From: Corylus avellana
Lineage: Eukaryota > Streptophyta > Magnoliopsida > Fagales > Betulaceae
DNA length: 64,000 nucleotides
Assembly (NCBI RefSeq): GCF_901000735.1
Contig: NC_081551.1
Coordinates: 9,628,101-9,692,100 of the forward strand
Reading direction: 5' to 3'
The translations under genes and the position numbers were made by a program. Below, in pieces: positions 47,101 through 59,008 of this stretch; the stretch's first letter is position 1; each line of letters starts with the position of its first letter. Under the pieces are notes generated by a model that worked only from the letters and a program-made list of their open reading frames with translations, was not told the DNA's origin and did not search any database.

Positions 47101-47130
47101 AAAAAATCTATTTTCACAAATACAAATAAC
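44107..47130 (-). pseudogene. E1 internal region with Gag-like remnants
   Basis: Frames on the minus strand, in order: 46338-46559 (zinc-knuckle-like CSYCFNPHR cut by a stop at 46338-46340), 45903-46286, 45506-45847 (acidic, GSEETIEETGNEPSLEDPLGE) and 45227-45487. Between 45960 and 45845 the reverse strand reads a helix-rich TMANTQEIARLEGQIDHL segment. Together they look like one decayed Gag with a long acidic tail. No protease, RT or integrase motif is present. Confidence 0.65.
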
Positions 47131-47148
47131 TCCCCGACAACGGCGCCA
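47131..47148 (-). other. E1 primer binding site (tRNA-Asp type)
   Basis: The plus strand reads TCCCCGACAACGGCGCCA, one base from the plant tRNA-Asp 3' end. It is a primer site, not a tRNA gene: no tRNA body precedes it. Confidence 0.87.
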
Positions 47149-47154
47149 AAAACT

Positions 47155-48320
47155 TGTTGTGAGTTTTAATGTTACTCGCAAGTGCACGAGTCATTTGCAA
47201 TATAGCTTTTGCAAGTGCGAGGTCGAATCCACAGGAAATTGTATTCGTGCAAATAAACTTCTATCTAAACTAATCATATTTTAACTTAGTTCCAAATTTG
47301 TGTGATTTTTGTAAATTGAAAATAAACAAACATGAATTGAAACAAAATGAAATTAAACAATGGATAAAATACTAAGGTAATGGAATCAGCCCTCACAAAC
47401 TCATAGCAACAACTTTCACGTTTATCAATATTTTTCGACGTTTCAAACGATACAAAGGATATCCGATTTAGTTCAAAATATCTGTTGTATCCATGCTTTG
47501 CACAAATCACAAGAGATATCCAAAGTAAACCAAAAGATTCTATGTATCTGTTGAACAAAAGACAATGGATATCCAATATATAACAAACAAAACAAGCAAT
47601 AAATTAAAAGTGATTAACAATTAATTGAAAGAAATAGAACCATGAGAAATACGATTCTTATCAATGGAAAATATCAATGTACATGAAAATTAATTGTTGA
47701 TACTCATCTATGAGGCTTCATCCTCAGCCGTAGTTAAAGGATTTAGCCTCTCATGACTACAAACATCATATAATTGATAAATGAATTCATGAAAACTAAA
47801 AACTTACAAAGAGAAACAAATTCAGGGCTACAAATGCGAAGAAAACGTCAAAATTACATTGAACGGCACCCCTTGGGCGGCTTCCCCCCGTTTTCCTAAA
47901 AAACTATGATATTTATAAGCTAATTTTAGGGTTTCAGCGCTTCCAGGTGAGACGAGTGCGCTCAAGCGCACACTAGGTGGGCTCGATCGCACTCGTGCAA
48001 CTATCAATTCTTCTTGGGGCAAAACGCTCAAGCACTGGTGTTGGCTTGTGGGCGTGGGTGCGCTCGAGCGCAACCCATCTACGATCAAGCCCACATGCGC
48101 TCGAGCGTAGGGTTGTGCGCTTGAACCTAATCCTCCAGATTGCTCTTTTTCCAACTTTCTTCAAGACTTTGCAATTTTCACCTTAAAGCTGCAATTTTCT
48201 CTTAACAACCTGCAAAATGCTACGGCACCAAAACTAACAAAAACATCAGAAAATAACGAAACTAAAAGCTTAACAAATATAAATTAAGGGTCTGAAATAT
48301 GTAATATTTGGTACTCAACA
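47155..48320 (-). repeat. 5' LTR of E1
   Basis: 1166 bp, TGTTGTGAGTTTT...GGTACTCAACA. Contains GCGCTCGAGCGCA-like palindromes at 47950-48120. Confidence 0.88.
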
Positions 48321-48407
48321 ACTACAATCATGAGAATCGGTGATAGTTCAACTATATAATCTACCCTAAATATTACCCATTCTCAACAAGGTTGGCGCTA
48401 TCCCAAG

Positions 48408-48507
48408 NNNNNNNNNNNNNNNNNNNNNNNNNNNNNNNNNNNNNNNNNNNNNNNNNNNNNNNNNNNNNNNNNNNNNNNNNNNNNNNNNNNNNNNNNNNNN
48501 NNNNNNN
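48408..48507. other. Assembly gap, 100 N
   Basis: Exactly 100 N. It terminates copy 1 of the large duplication inside the flank of E1. Confidence 0.99.
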
Positions 48508-49505
48508 AAGAGGTGCGATAAACTAACAGAAATTATCTTCTACTACTTGAGGACGGTGAGCTTATGGTGAACCTCATTGCGATTTACTGTTTGACCGTTG
48601 GATTCTAGGCTATGCACAAATTTTGGGTGCACCGTGCATGGATGCCATCTTGATCAGCTTGGAGCAAAATATGTACAAACTGAAACTCAAGTGAGATACT
48701 TACAAAAGAATTAAGGGCGGGTTTGGCAATACATTCCTCTCTTTTACTTTTTTTTTTTTTTTTTTTCTTTCTTTTCTTTTTCTATTATCAAACAATTTCC
48801 TTCACTCTTTTCTCACCAAAATAAATAAATAAATAAATTGTTTCACTTTTATATCATATCAATTTTCTTATTGCTATTCAAACAAATACCAACAACAAAA
48901 CTTTTAAACACATAGTCCCTTAGTGCTTCCAGAAGTGTTTGTTTTTTTTTTTAACTTGTAAGAGCATGTTTGAGATTATATTTAAAACATAGAACTTTTA
49001 ACTTAAAAAGTGTTTTTTAACAAAATCTTTATTTTTAAGCTTTTGCCAAAAATGAGTTTTGGTAATTTTTATGCTTTTTAAACTTTTAAAATCGCTTTTA
49101 ATTTTTTGAACCAAACGAATACTTTTTTCTTTAAACAGACTTTTTGAATATTAAACGCACTTTTGAGCCCATCAAACACAATTCCAAACAGGCCTTAAGT
49201 CTGGATAGTGCTTGCTTTTGTAACACCCTCCATAAGCTCCTTGCATAATTCAGCCTTGTCGGTCATCCAATGCTTGCATATAAACTCTCCATATTTTACA
49301 AAAGAAATGAAGAAGTAATATGGTATAATTCTAATAACAATCATTGATATTTTAATTCAGAGAAATTATGCTATATATATATATATATACTAGTTAGAAG
49401 GCACATGCTTGAATCCCTGTGTACAACAAAAAGAACTCTATGTAAGAGTTAATCTCAATGGCACATACAAAAAAGAGCATATGGTTTTGTTCTTAATCTA
49501 CTAAT
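48508..49505. other. Unassigned AT-rich sequence
   Basis: T-rich and (AAAT)n stretches (48745-48840) and decayed text. No gene recognised. Not part of the flanking duplication. Confidence 0.5.
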
Positions 49506-51031
49506 CAAGGGCGGAACTAGGATTTTTGGATTAGGGGACGAACTTATATAATACATAAATATATAGATACATATAGTCTTTATTTATAGGTATGTTCGTG
49601 TGTGTTTATGCTAAATAAAAACAAAGAACTCTTAAATTTAATTTCATATTAAATTGTACGCTATTACAAAAGTTGCATGTCTATAGAATCATCGTAGAAA
49701 AGATCAAGAGAACTTTCTTTTCGAATACACAAGTTTCATATTTTGCTATAGCCATGTACAAAAAAAAAAAAAAAAAAAGAACATTTCTCCTTCAAATTAC
49801 GCTCGACGACGATCGCTAATGGAATAAAATTCATCCATTATCATCTCTGAAGTGAAATTCTTAGCAATTTCTTTCTCAGTATAAACTACCAATTGGTCTA
49901 CAAGAAACTCATCTTCTATTCTAGTACGTAATCTAATCTTTATAAGTTTAATGACATAAAAAGCTCGTTCTACAGTCGCAATAGAAACAAGGAGAGTCAA
50001 CACTAGGCGAATCAATCTGTCAATCAAAGGATAAATCTTTGACTTTCTTGAAACTGCCAATCCTCTGCATAATTCAGATAATGTAAATATATTTTGAAAA
50101 TCTTGATGAAGCATAGGAAGGATAAATCGGCTACTTCGAAAGAGCCATGATCTCCAATGGTTACTTCGAGGGAGCCTTAACCTCCAAAACAAAGTAAATT
50201 GTATTATAAAACAATAATCAGCTCATATCTATTTATTGATAGTCTCTCCTTTAAATAGAAGCATAATTACATAGAGCAATAGAAGACCTGATTTGGCGAG
50301 GACTAGGATTCTATTTTATTTCATGCTAAGACCTTTCCATATTGGATTCTAATTTGTGTAGAATTAGAATCAACGTAGGACTAGGAGATTTACTCTCCTT
50401 ATTGGACTCTAACACGACATCGGACAATATCAAATAATTATGATTATATCACTTTGGCACATCAAGCTTATAATGCTACAATTGAAACTTCTTAGTTAAC
50501 TTGCATATATCATCAATCTTAAATGATTTGTATGCATCTTTAGAGCTTAAAGCGACGCTAAGAATGAGGAATTCCACAGCCAGCTCACTAAATCTATTTT
50601 TCAATTCTTGTAATTGGAAGTTTATTGCAACAGTAAATATACCAACTCTAAAATAATGCTCCACCGTTGTTGGAGACCCTTCATCTTAACGATGAGATCT
50701 ACCTTGAACTCTAGTATAATGAGCATTCATATTAGGAATATCAATATCATTTTCTTCACAAAATGATTTAACAGTAGCAAGCAAAGGCTCCCACCCATCA
50801 TCACTCCTCGTTTCAATGAGTAATTGTGTAGTTGAAACTTGACTCATGACATTTAAAATGTCTAAGGATTTTTGTTGCAAAGTTTGGCAAAGCATGTTAG
50901 TGAGTCACATAATTTCTTTTATCAAATGCAATATCAAAATAAATTCAAATGATGTTAATATCATGTAAGCCGCTTCAACATCACCACATTGAGAATAATT
51001 AGCTCCCTCCTTTGAGATCTTGTTGATAACT
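49506..51031 (-). pseudogene. hAT transposase remnant (TTF-type zinc-finger/dimerisation)
   Basis: Minus-strand pieces in order: AAYMILTSFEFILILHLIKEIM (near 50905-51000); LCQTLQQKSLDILNVMSQVSTT with DDGWEPLLATVKSFCEENDIDIPNM (50686-50895); FQLQELKNRFSELAVEF (50476-50664); and the hAT dimerisation domain IATVERAFYVIKLIKIRLRTRIEDEFLVDQLVVYTEKEI (49797-50192). These match, in order, the C-terminal half of plant TTF-type hAT proteins. Stops and shifts separate them. The non-coding end begins CAAGGGCGGAACTAGG at 49506, a hAT-like terminus. The N-terminal half is lost at the gap. Confidence 0.82.
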
Positions 51032-51131
51032 NNNNNNNNNNNNNNNNNNNNNNNNNNNNNNNNNNNNNNNNNNNNNNNNNNNNNNNNNNNNNNNNNNNNN
51101 NNNNNNNNNNNNNNNNNNNNNNNNNNNNNNN
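51032..51131. other. Assembly gap, 100 N
   Basis: Exactly 100 N. It separates the hAT remnant from the pararetrovirus fragment. The open frame that appears to cross it is an artefact joining two unrelated elements. Confidence 0.99.
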
Positions 51132-51519
51132 TCAAGGTATTGAAAACAGAAATTTTTGATTGCAAAAGCTCGTCCGAGAGCTGTTCAGCAATCTTCTTAT
51201 ACCTTAATTCTTGTTTGAGGAAATTGAGTTGTTTATGCTTAGCAGAGACTAAATTTAAACAACCTTCATCAATTTCAGATTTATTAGCAAAAAGAAATTT
51301 AACTTCAAACCCCATTTTAACAGTTGAGACACCTGTGTCATCAATTGTTATAGGGTAAAGCATGGCAATAAAGGGTAAACCAAGAATGACCTTATCAGTC
51401 ATGTTTTTTACCAGAACAGCAGGGATATGAAAACAGACATTGTTTTGACAAACATGAACATTGTTTAATTCATATTTGATGTTTAACTTTTCTCCACTGG
51501 CTGAATGTAGCCGTTCTGT
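51132..51519 (-). pseudogene. Endogenous pararetrovirus fragment (protease region)
   Basis: 388 bp on the minus strand, open throughout. It encodes part of a Caulimoviridae-type polyprotein: the stretch after the retropepsin active site with the conserved LGLPF motif near its end, followed by the protease-RT linker. The wording (SASGEKL, then LGLPF followed by LYPI) recalls petuviruses and florendoviruses. The active-site triad, RT, movement and coat regions are absent. Its N-terminal side is fused directly to E2 sequence at 51520 and its other side is cut by the gap. It is an old, partial, inactive copy. Family assignment is from memory, with the genus less sure. Confidence 0.7.
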
Positions 51520-54500
51520 AAAGTATCCATCTAATAAGTCATCCAGTTTCACCCAAGATATAGAAACACACACATCAAACTTTCATGTCATACCCCACAA
51601 ATTATGTACTAATGTGCTTGTGTAAGATCAGATCAAACATGTGAATTCTCAACTGCCAAAAGCAAGTAACCAAACTGAAAAATCCTATCATCACATCATG
51701 TGTTCAAACTTTTAAGCTCACCAATGAGAATCAAATCACAATTTATATGATCAACCAAAATTTTAAGACAACATGAACATGCATATATAATTTTGTTTTA
51801 AAAAATAGGACAAATTGTGTGTAAAGTGTCTCCCATACCCCCAAACCTAAATTACACATTATCTCCAATGTGTGTATAACATGGAAAGAATTTACCTGGG
51901 AGATGGATGAACTGTTTGGAATAGTATGGCTCATAGCACACCCCCAAACTTGAATTGAAACACATTTGTCCCTGCAAAACACTAAAGTAACAAAGGAAAA
52001 CAAAAACAAAATAAAAAATAAAAATAAAACAAAATAAAATAAAAATAAAACAAACAAACAAAATAAAAAGGATATGTTGTGGGATGCCTCCCATGGCGCT
52101 AAATTTAACTTCTTCAGCCAGACTGTGGCACTTTAAACTTGAAGCACCAGTCTTTCCTTCTCTTGCACCAAAGGGAATGAATTCTTCCTATTGTAAAATG
52201 CTTCCAAATGTCTACAGATTGGGGATGACCATTTTAAGTTTTCTCAAACAGTTTCTCATCCGGTGGAGAATCATGAACTGGAATAAAGTAAGAAGAAAAC
52301 TCGGGGAGCTTTTCTATCTTGATGTCCTTAATTTGCTCAAGTGGTAGCTCTAACAGACTTCTCTTTTGGCCTCTTGGTGTTTCAGGAATAAGAGCTAATG
52401 TTGAAGAAATCTCAGTGCTCTCTTCTTTTTCCTGATGTAGCTGAAGTCCTTCCCCTCTTTCACTTGATTTTCAACCACCTCTTCACTCCTCAATATGACA
52501 ACTTGCTCATGATAGTAGATGCATTCTTCCTCCATGTAATGTTCATTAGGATTTGCCACCAACTGACCTTGACACTCTTCTTCTTCTTCTTCTTCTTTAA
52601 GTGTATATGATTTTTGCTTGAGGTGGGCCTCCATCCATTCAAATGATTGTGTGTGAGAGGCCTCCATCCTTTCAAATGATCGCTCTCTTTCCTCCATGCA
52701 GCTAAGATAAGCTGACACTTCTTCTTTATAGGCAGCATACTCTTTTTCTTAGGCAGCAACTGCTTCTTTTAAGGCAGACCTTTTTGGAGGAGGTGGTTCT
52801 TCTTGATATTGTTGTTGTGGAGCTGATTGAGAGGAATATGCATGATCATAGAATTGTTGATATGAGTGATGTTGTAGTCTATGAGATTGTGAAGCATGAA
52901 TTCCAAGAACTTGATCTTGCCATAAGAGATTGGACTATTGGCTCTATGATGGGCTATAGGAATCAAAATAGCGGTCGTTCCCCAGTCTAGAGAACGATGT
53001 GTTCTTATGCCCAAAATTTTTTTTAGAAATTTGTCTCATTGAAGGACATTCTTTAACATGGTGATAAGGGTCATGGCATAATGAACATGGTCCATGGGGT
53101 GTTGGAATGCCTCCCCACATGTGTGAAATTAAAAATAAAATAACAAAAAGTTAAAAGAAAAAAATAAATAAAATAAAAATAAAACTTACGAAGATGCAGA
53201 CTCAATTGACCCTGCATGAAAAGAAAAGGACTAAAAAAAATCAGATCTATAATTAGTGCAGTAACTGTCCTGCTATCCGAATGTGCGATCGATCGTACCG
53301 TGAGGTGCGCTCGATCGCCTTGGAATGGGCCCTTGAGCGCACCTCTAGAGGCAGAACAGGAACTACGAAAAAAAAACTAGAAAAACAAAAAAAAATTAAA
53401 ACAAAAATAAACTAAGGAAAAAAAAAATCCAAACAAAATCAAACAATCCCCAGCAACGATGCCAAAAACTTGTTGTGCCAAATACTACCTAAATTAATAA
53501 ATAATATTTAGTACGTTTTACTCGTAAGTGCACAAGATCAAACGATAGTATAGTGCAACAAGTACAAGATCGATCCCACGAACATTGTTAATTTTGTTTT
53601 AGAAGTAATTAAAATACCAAAATTGTCACGAGATTGATATTGATACTAAGGAAAAGAAATAAAGATAAAGATAAGGTAAAGGTAGGGCTTTGATATCCAC
53701 CACTAATTATACTCAAATAATATAACAATATGCCAATGATCCAATCATAATGTTTGCCAACCTAAGGGTATGGGTGTCTACTCTTTAAGCTATTGATCTC
53801 CCTAAGCAATGAATTAGGTATGGGAGTCTACTCTAATTCTTTTCTTTCTTAAAGGATTTAGCATGGGTATTTACTAAGTTGTTCTTTAAGAAAGTATAAA
53901 ACTGTAGAAATCGACAAACACATGAGGCCTAGGGCATGGGTGTCTATTCCCGGTTCCCCATGTTGATTAACCCAAGAACCCGGTGTGGATTACTTTTGTT
54001 ACTCTTTTTAAACCCAGGACTCAATCATCCAAATTGATTTAATTAACTAGTCCATGCCACATGCATATGTTGATCAGACAAACACATATAAGGAATTCAA
54101 GAAAACAGGAATTAATCAAGTTAAGCAACACAATTTGATTATCACAAAGGCGCCAATATTGAAATATTAAATAAACATAATTAGGGCTTCAATCTAGCCC
54201 TCCTAAAGAGTTAGTTACACATAATTAAAGTAGAACTAAAAAGAAATGGGAAAGAGGTTTAGAGCTCTTACTTATAGGCTTAGGAATACTCTAGAAAGCT
54301 TAGAAACCTTAGTAAAATCGTAGGGTTTAGTCCTAGTGCAACTAGGACTAGAAAAACCCTAATATGGAAATCAATATAGGTCTGGCCGCAGTTTCTGGAA
54401 TTCTCCAGCGCATGGATACCCTCGATCGCAATCCGTGTGTGCTCAATCGCACCTCTGCGATCGATCGTATGTCTTCTCTTCTCTTGTGCGCGCGAGCGCA

Positions 54501-54801
54501 CACCTTGCTCTTCACGTTTGGACCTCTCTGGAAGTGCGCTCAATTGCAGATCCCCTATGATCGATCGCACTACCAGAATGCTTTTGCTTGTTTCAAATCT
54601 TCTAGCTTTTTTCTTTTTCTTTTTTTTTTTCCAATTTTGTCCTTTAAGCTTGATACTTTCAAGAATGCTTTTTTTTTTCTTCCAAAAACCTATACAACAA
54701 AGAAAATACAACAAGAAAATAAAAATAGCATAAACTAACAAAACTAAGGAATTAACAAATATAAGTTAAGGGCTAAAATATGAATATTTTGGCACTTCAC
54801 A
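51520..54801 (-). mobile_element. E2, second copy, 3' part missing
   Basis: Holds the E2 internal region from 51520, the Gag-like remnant (52395-53014), a zinc knuckle (53046-53087), the primer site (53447-53464) and the 5' LTR 53471-54801. The 3' LTR and part of the internal region are replaced by the viral fragment. Confidence 0.85.
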
Positions 54802-55232
54802 ATCATCAGGACATCCAAAAATCATTCAAGTCATAGATAAAAATTTAAGACAACATATACTCCAATAAGTGCAACGTGAGACTAATATATAATCATGAGG
54901 CTTCAATTTTTCTCAAAATTTGGTGTACCTCAAAATTCATAGGAATTCACTCAGATGAAAACAACCAAGGCTTAGATCAAGATATGCATTTTTGTGTAGG
55001 TTGTGCAATGCTTGTTTCCCTTAAGCTTTCTAATTAACTCATGTAACGAGTAATGGGCTAGTGATTATATGTAGAAACATCCCTAAGGGCTTAATTACTC
55101 AAGTCAAAAAGGCTACGAAGCCAAACTAGCCATACAAACAACCAAATATTTTTCATCTTTTTACGCGAACACTCAATGCTTAGTGAGACATAAGGTCCGA
55201 TTACTCAATGAGAAGCTCAAACTGATTTTGAA

Positions 55233-55265
<33 letters not shown>

Positions 55266-58200
55266 TTTTATCTATTTTCAAGCCAAGGTTTCATCAACAA
55301 TTCATCCTACAAATCTCAAGATACACCCTAATCAATTCAAATCTCATACCTCACAAACTCTCTACTAATGTGCTTGTAGTGATTAACTTAGACATGTGAA
55401 GTCTCTCTAATCCAACAAATGAGTCAAAAGACTCGGATTTCTAATGACATGTTGTGTCTAAGATGTTAAACAAACCAATGACATGCAAACCACATTTTAA
55501 GGTGTAACCCATCCTCAATCAACAACATAGCAATTTTTTTTTTTTTTTTTAACAAAAAAAACAGACAAAATAAAACAATCAAACAGACATAAACAAACAA
55601 ACAGACAATGTGTTTTATTCCACAAATACCCCCAAACTTAAATGACACATTGTCACCAATGTGGCAAGAAATACAATACAGTGGGATGAGGAAACCAGAG
55701 TGTGCAAAGGCCAGGGCGTCCCCCAAACTTGAACACCAAAACACCTGTCAAAAACTTACATCAATTTTTTTCACAGAACAAGCATCATCAGATCAGTTTG
55801 TTGTTACAAAAACAGAAAATAAAATAACGAAAAAATAAAATGAAAAAGGAAAGAAATTATGAAATGAAGTACGGAAATTAAAATGGAACAAAAAATTTAT
55901 AGAGTTTTCCCCAATCATTTGTATGCCCAACCAATCCCTTCTACCCTTTCTTCTTTAAAATTTCATAGCCCTCTGGAAGGATGTTCCACCATCTTAGGTA
56001 GTCAATCTTGTTGCTTGGAAGGATCTTCTTAGGACGATGGTTCCTAGATTTGCTCGCTTGTTTGTATAGATCCTTGAGAATCTTGGCAAAAGATGGCTCT
56101 TTAAGACATTGAATAAATGAAGCTTGAGGTTCATGATGTGTCTCAAGAGGGATTGTGATGAAGGAATGAGCTTCAATACTCACTTCCTTGTCATTGGACA
56201 AACTTGGAGTTGACGAGGGCTAAATTTGCTCCTCTTTTTCTTCCACCTTGTTGTTCGTAATAATGAGAGGCTCGGCTGCTAACGAAGATGGGTTAGGGAA
56301 GGATATCTCAGTAGTTTTCCCATTCTCAGTCCGCATCTTGGGAGTGGAGTCCAATAAGGTATCAGCTTGCTCAAGTAACTTGTCAAGGTCTAGGTCAAAT
56401 CCAAATTGAGCAATGCACTCTCCCAATGGATCCTCCAGACTTGGCTCATTACCAGTCTCCTCAATGGTTTCCTCACTCCCAATTGTGGTGGTGGCTTGGA
56501 CATGCTCATGATAAGGATTGCTGGTATCATCCTCATCAATCATGTATTGCCCTCTCACCATCTCCTGACTTTAAAGCTCCTCTTCCTCGATTATATTGAA
56601 TTCTGCAACTAGATGATCAATCTGTCCTTCCAACCTTGCAATTTCTTGAGTGTTGGCCATGGTGGCATCCTTGAGTTCTTGAATGGGTTGGTTGGCTACT
56701 TGCCTGAACGCATTGAGTGTGTCTTCCAACGATAATTCTAATTGTGGCATTTGAACAGTGGATTGGCCAATTAGTTGCTTGAAGGATTTGAGTCTTCCAA
56801 TGAGGATTGATAGTCGTAGGATGAAGGATGGGAAGATTGGTTGTTGAACTACAGATATTCAGGATGGTGCAATTCATTGACTTGGGGAGCATAATTTCCC
56901 ATAGCATGAGCTTGCCACAAGCAATTAGAATGGTTGCTTCAGTCTGGGATGTAAAATTGGAATTTGATTTAAACCTCGGACTGGAGAAATTGGTGTTCAT
57001 TTGCTCATATGAAAAATTGGAAAATTGTCCAAATGATGGACAATTTCCAACCTGACGATGAGGATTGAAGCAATATGAGCATGGTTCATGTGAATTAAAA
57101 TGGTGAGATGAGTTGATAGGAGTGGATATCCTACAACTAGTTGGAACATGTTGCAACCAATTAAAATCTTTCAAAGAATACATTCTCACTCTTGAAAATG
57201 CAAATATTCCACATAAAACAATAACAAATTTTTTTTTAAAAGAAATAAAATAAACAAAAATGAAAACTAACATAGAAACACAAAACTAAATAGAAATACC
57301 AAAAATTAAAAACAAAAAACTCACAAACGGACCAAACATAACTTTGGCAAAATTTTAGGTATTGTCATGTTTTGGTGCAGCCTACGGAGGTGTGCTCGAG
57401 CGCAGACTAGGTGGGATCGAGCACAGGCGCGTTGATCTGTCAGTGGTGTTGCCTGCTGCGTATGTATGCCCGGGCTTGTGCAACAATAGGTCCCGCGCAA
57501 GTGCGCTCCAGTGTAAGTGCCTTGCACTCGAGCATGCGTCTACTGTGCGCTTGAGCGCAGGTGCGGCTCGCCTTGCTGCCTTGTGCTCGAGTGCACTCGA
57601 GCGTGCTAAGTTGTGCTCGAGCATACTTCGTTTAGTTCCTTTGGCAGGGACTACAACAGAAACGAAAAACACCATAAAAACACTCTTTTTTTATTATTAT
57701 TAGTAATTGCAGAAACAAATAAATTAAAATTAAAATTGCACAAAAGAAAAATAAAACAAAAGTGCTAATTATACCTAGTAGAAAAAAAAAATCAATTTAA
57801 AAAAAAAAAAATCTATTTTCACAAATACAAACTCCCCGACAACGGCGCCAAAAACTTGTTGTGAGTTTTAATGTTACTCGCAAGTGCACGAGTCATTTGC
57901 AAGTGTGAGGTCGAATCCACAGGAAATTGTATTCGTGCAAATAAACTTCTATCTAAACTAATCATATTTTAACTTAGTTCCAAATTTGTGTGATTTTTGT
58001 AAATTGAAAATAAACAAACATGAATTGAAACAAAATGAAATTAAACAATGGATAAAATACTAAGGTAATGGAATCAGCCCTCACAAACTCATAGCAACAA
58101 CTTTCACGTTTATCAATATTTTTCGACGTTTCAAACGATACAAAGGATATCCGATTTAGTTCAAAATATCTGTTGTATCCATGCTTTGCACAAATCACAA

Positions 58201-59008
58201 GAGATATCCAAAGTAAACCAAAAGATTCTATGTATCTGTTGAACAAAAGACAATGGATATCCAATATATAACAAACAAAACAAGCAATAAATTAAAAGTG
58301 ATTAACAATTAATTGAAAGAAATAGAACCATGAGAAATACGATTCTTATCAATGGAAAATATCAATGTACATGAAAATTAATTGTTGATACTCATCTATG
58401 AGGCTTCATCCTCAGCCGTAGTTAAAGGATTTAGCCTCTCATGACTACAAACATCATATAATTGATAAATGAATTCATGAAAACTAAAAACTTACAAAGA
58501 GAAACAAATTCAGGGCTACAAATGCGAAGAAAACGTCAAAATTACATTGAACGGCACCCCTTGGGCGGCTTCCCCCCGTTTTCCTAAAAAACTATGATAT
58601 TTATAAGCTAATTTTAGGGTTTCAGCGCTTCCAGGTGAGACGAGTGCGCTCAAGCGCACACTAGGTGGGCTCGATCGCACTCGTGCAACTATCAATTCTT
58701 CTTGGGGCAAAACGCTCAAGCACTGGTGTTGGCTTGTGGGCGTGGGTGCGCTCGAGCGCAACCCATCTACGATCAAGCCCACATGCGCTCGAGCGTAGGG
58801 TTGTGCGCTTGAACCTAATCCTCCAGATTGCTCTTTTTCCAACTTTCTTCAAGACTTTGCAATTTTCACCTTAAAGCTGCAATTTTCTCTTAACAACCTG
58901 CAAAATGCTACGGCACCAAAACTAACAAAAACATCAGAAAATAACGAAACTAAAAGCTTAACAAATATAAATTAAGGGTCTGAAATATGTAATATTTGGT
59001 ACTCAACA
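54802..59008 (-). mobile_element. E1, second copy, right part
   Basis: E1 internal region, primer site 57833-57850 and 5' LTR 57857-59008. The Gag frame at 56617-57273 is open for 218 residues here, since the stop found in copy 1 at 46338-46340 is CTG/CAG in this copy. The zinc knuckle reads CSYCFNPHRQVGNC, with the usual His position occupied by Arg. Confidence 0.85.

Larger units (their letters stand above)
34237..48320 (-). mobile_element. Non-autonomous LTR retrotransposon E1 with nested insertions
   Basis: LTRs at 34237-38301 (enlarged by a 2.84-kb insertion) and 47155-48320. The tRNA-Asp-type primer site is at 47131-47148, with 5-bp flanks GCTAC/ACTAC (4/5). The internal region is about 3.25 kb once E2 is removed. 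It encodes only Gag-like remnants: a degenerate zinc knuckle, a coiled-coil-like stretch and acidic segments, and no pol. The primer site and general form recall Athila/TAT-type Ty3 elements. Presumably it was mobilised by an autonomous relative. Confidence 0.82.
40792..48407. repeat. Large duplicated segment, copy 1
   Basis: 7.6 kb almost identical to 51520-59095, including nested E2/E1 sequence and 87 bp of shared flank beyond E1. It ends exactly at the gap at 48408. Offsets vary between 10688 and 10728 because of small indels, such as a 14-bp loss in copy 2's E1 LTR near 57899 between TTTGCAA repeats. Confidence 0.93.

Noticed and set aside
47131..47148. Sequence like the 3' end of a tRNA-Asp gene (also at 42747, 53447 and 57833)
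   Set aside because: Only the last 18 bases match. There is no tRNA body upstream, and each lies beside an LTR in the correct place for a primer site.
47828..48154. 108-residue frame duplicated at 58516-58842 as a gene
   Set aside because: It lies in the E1 LTR. Its Arg/Ser/Pro content comes from the CG palindromes.
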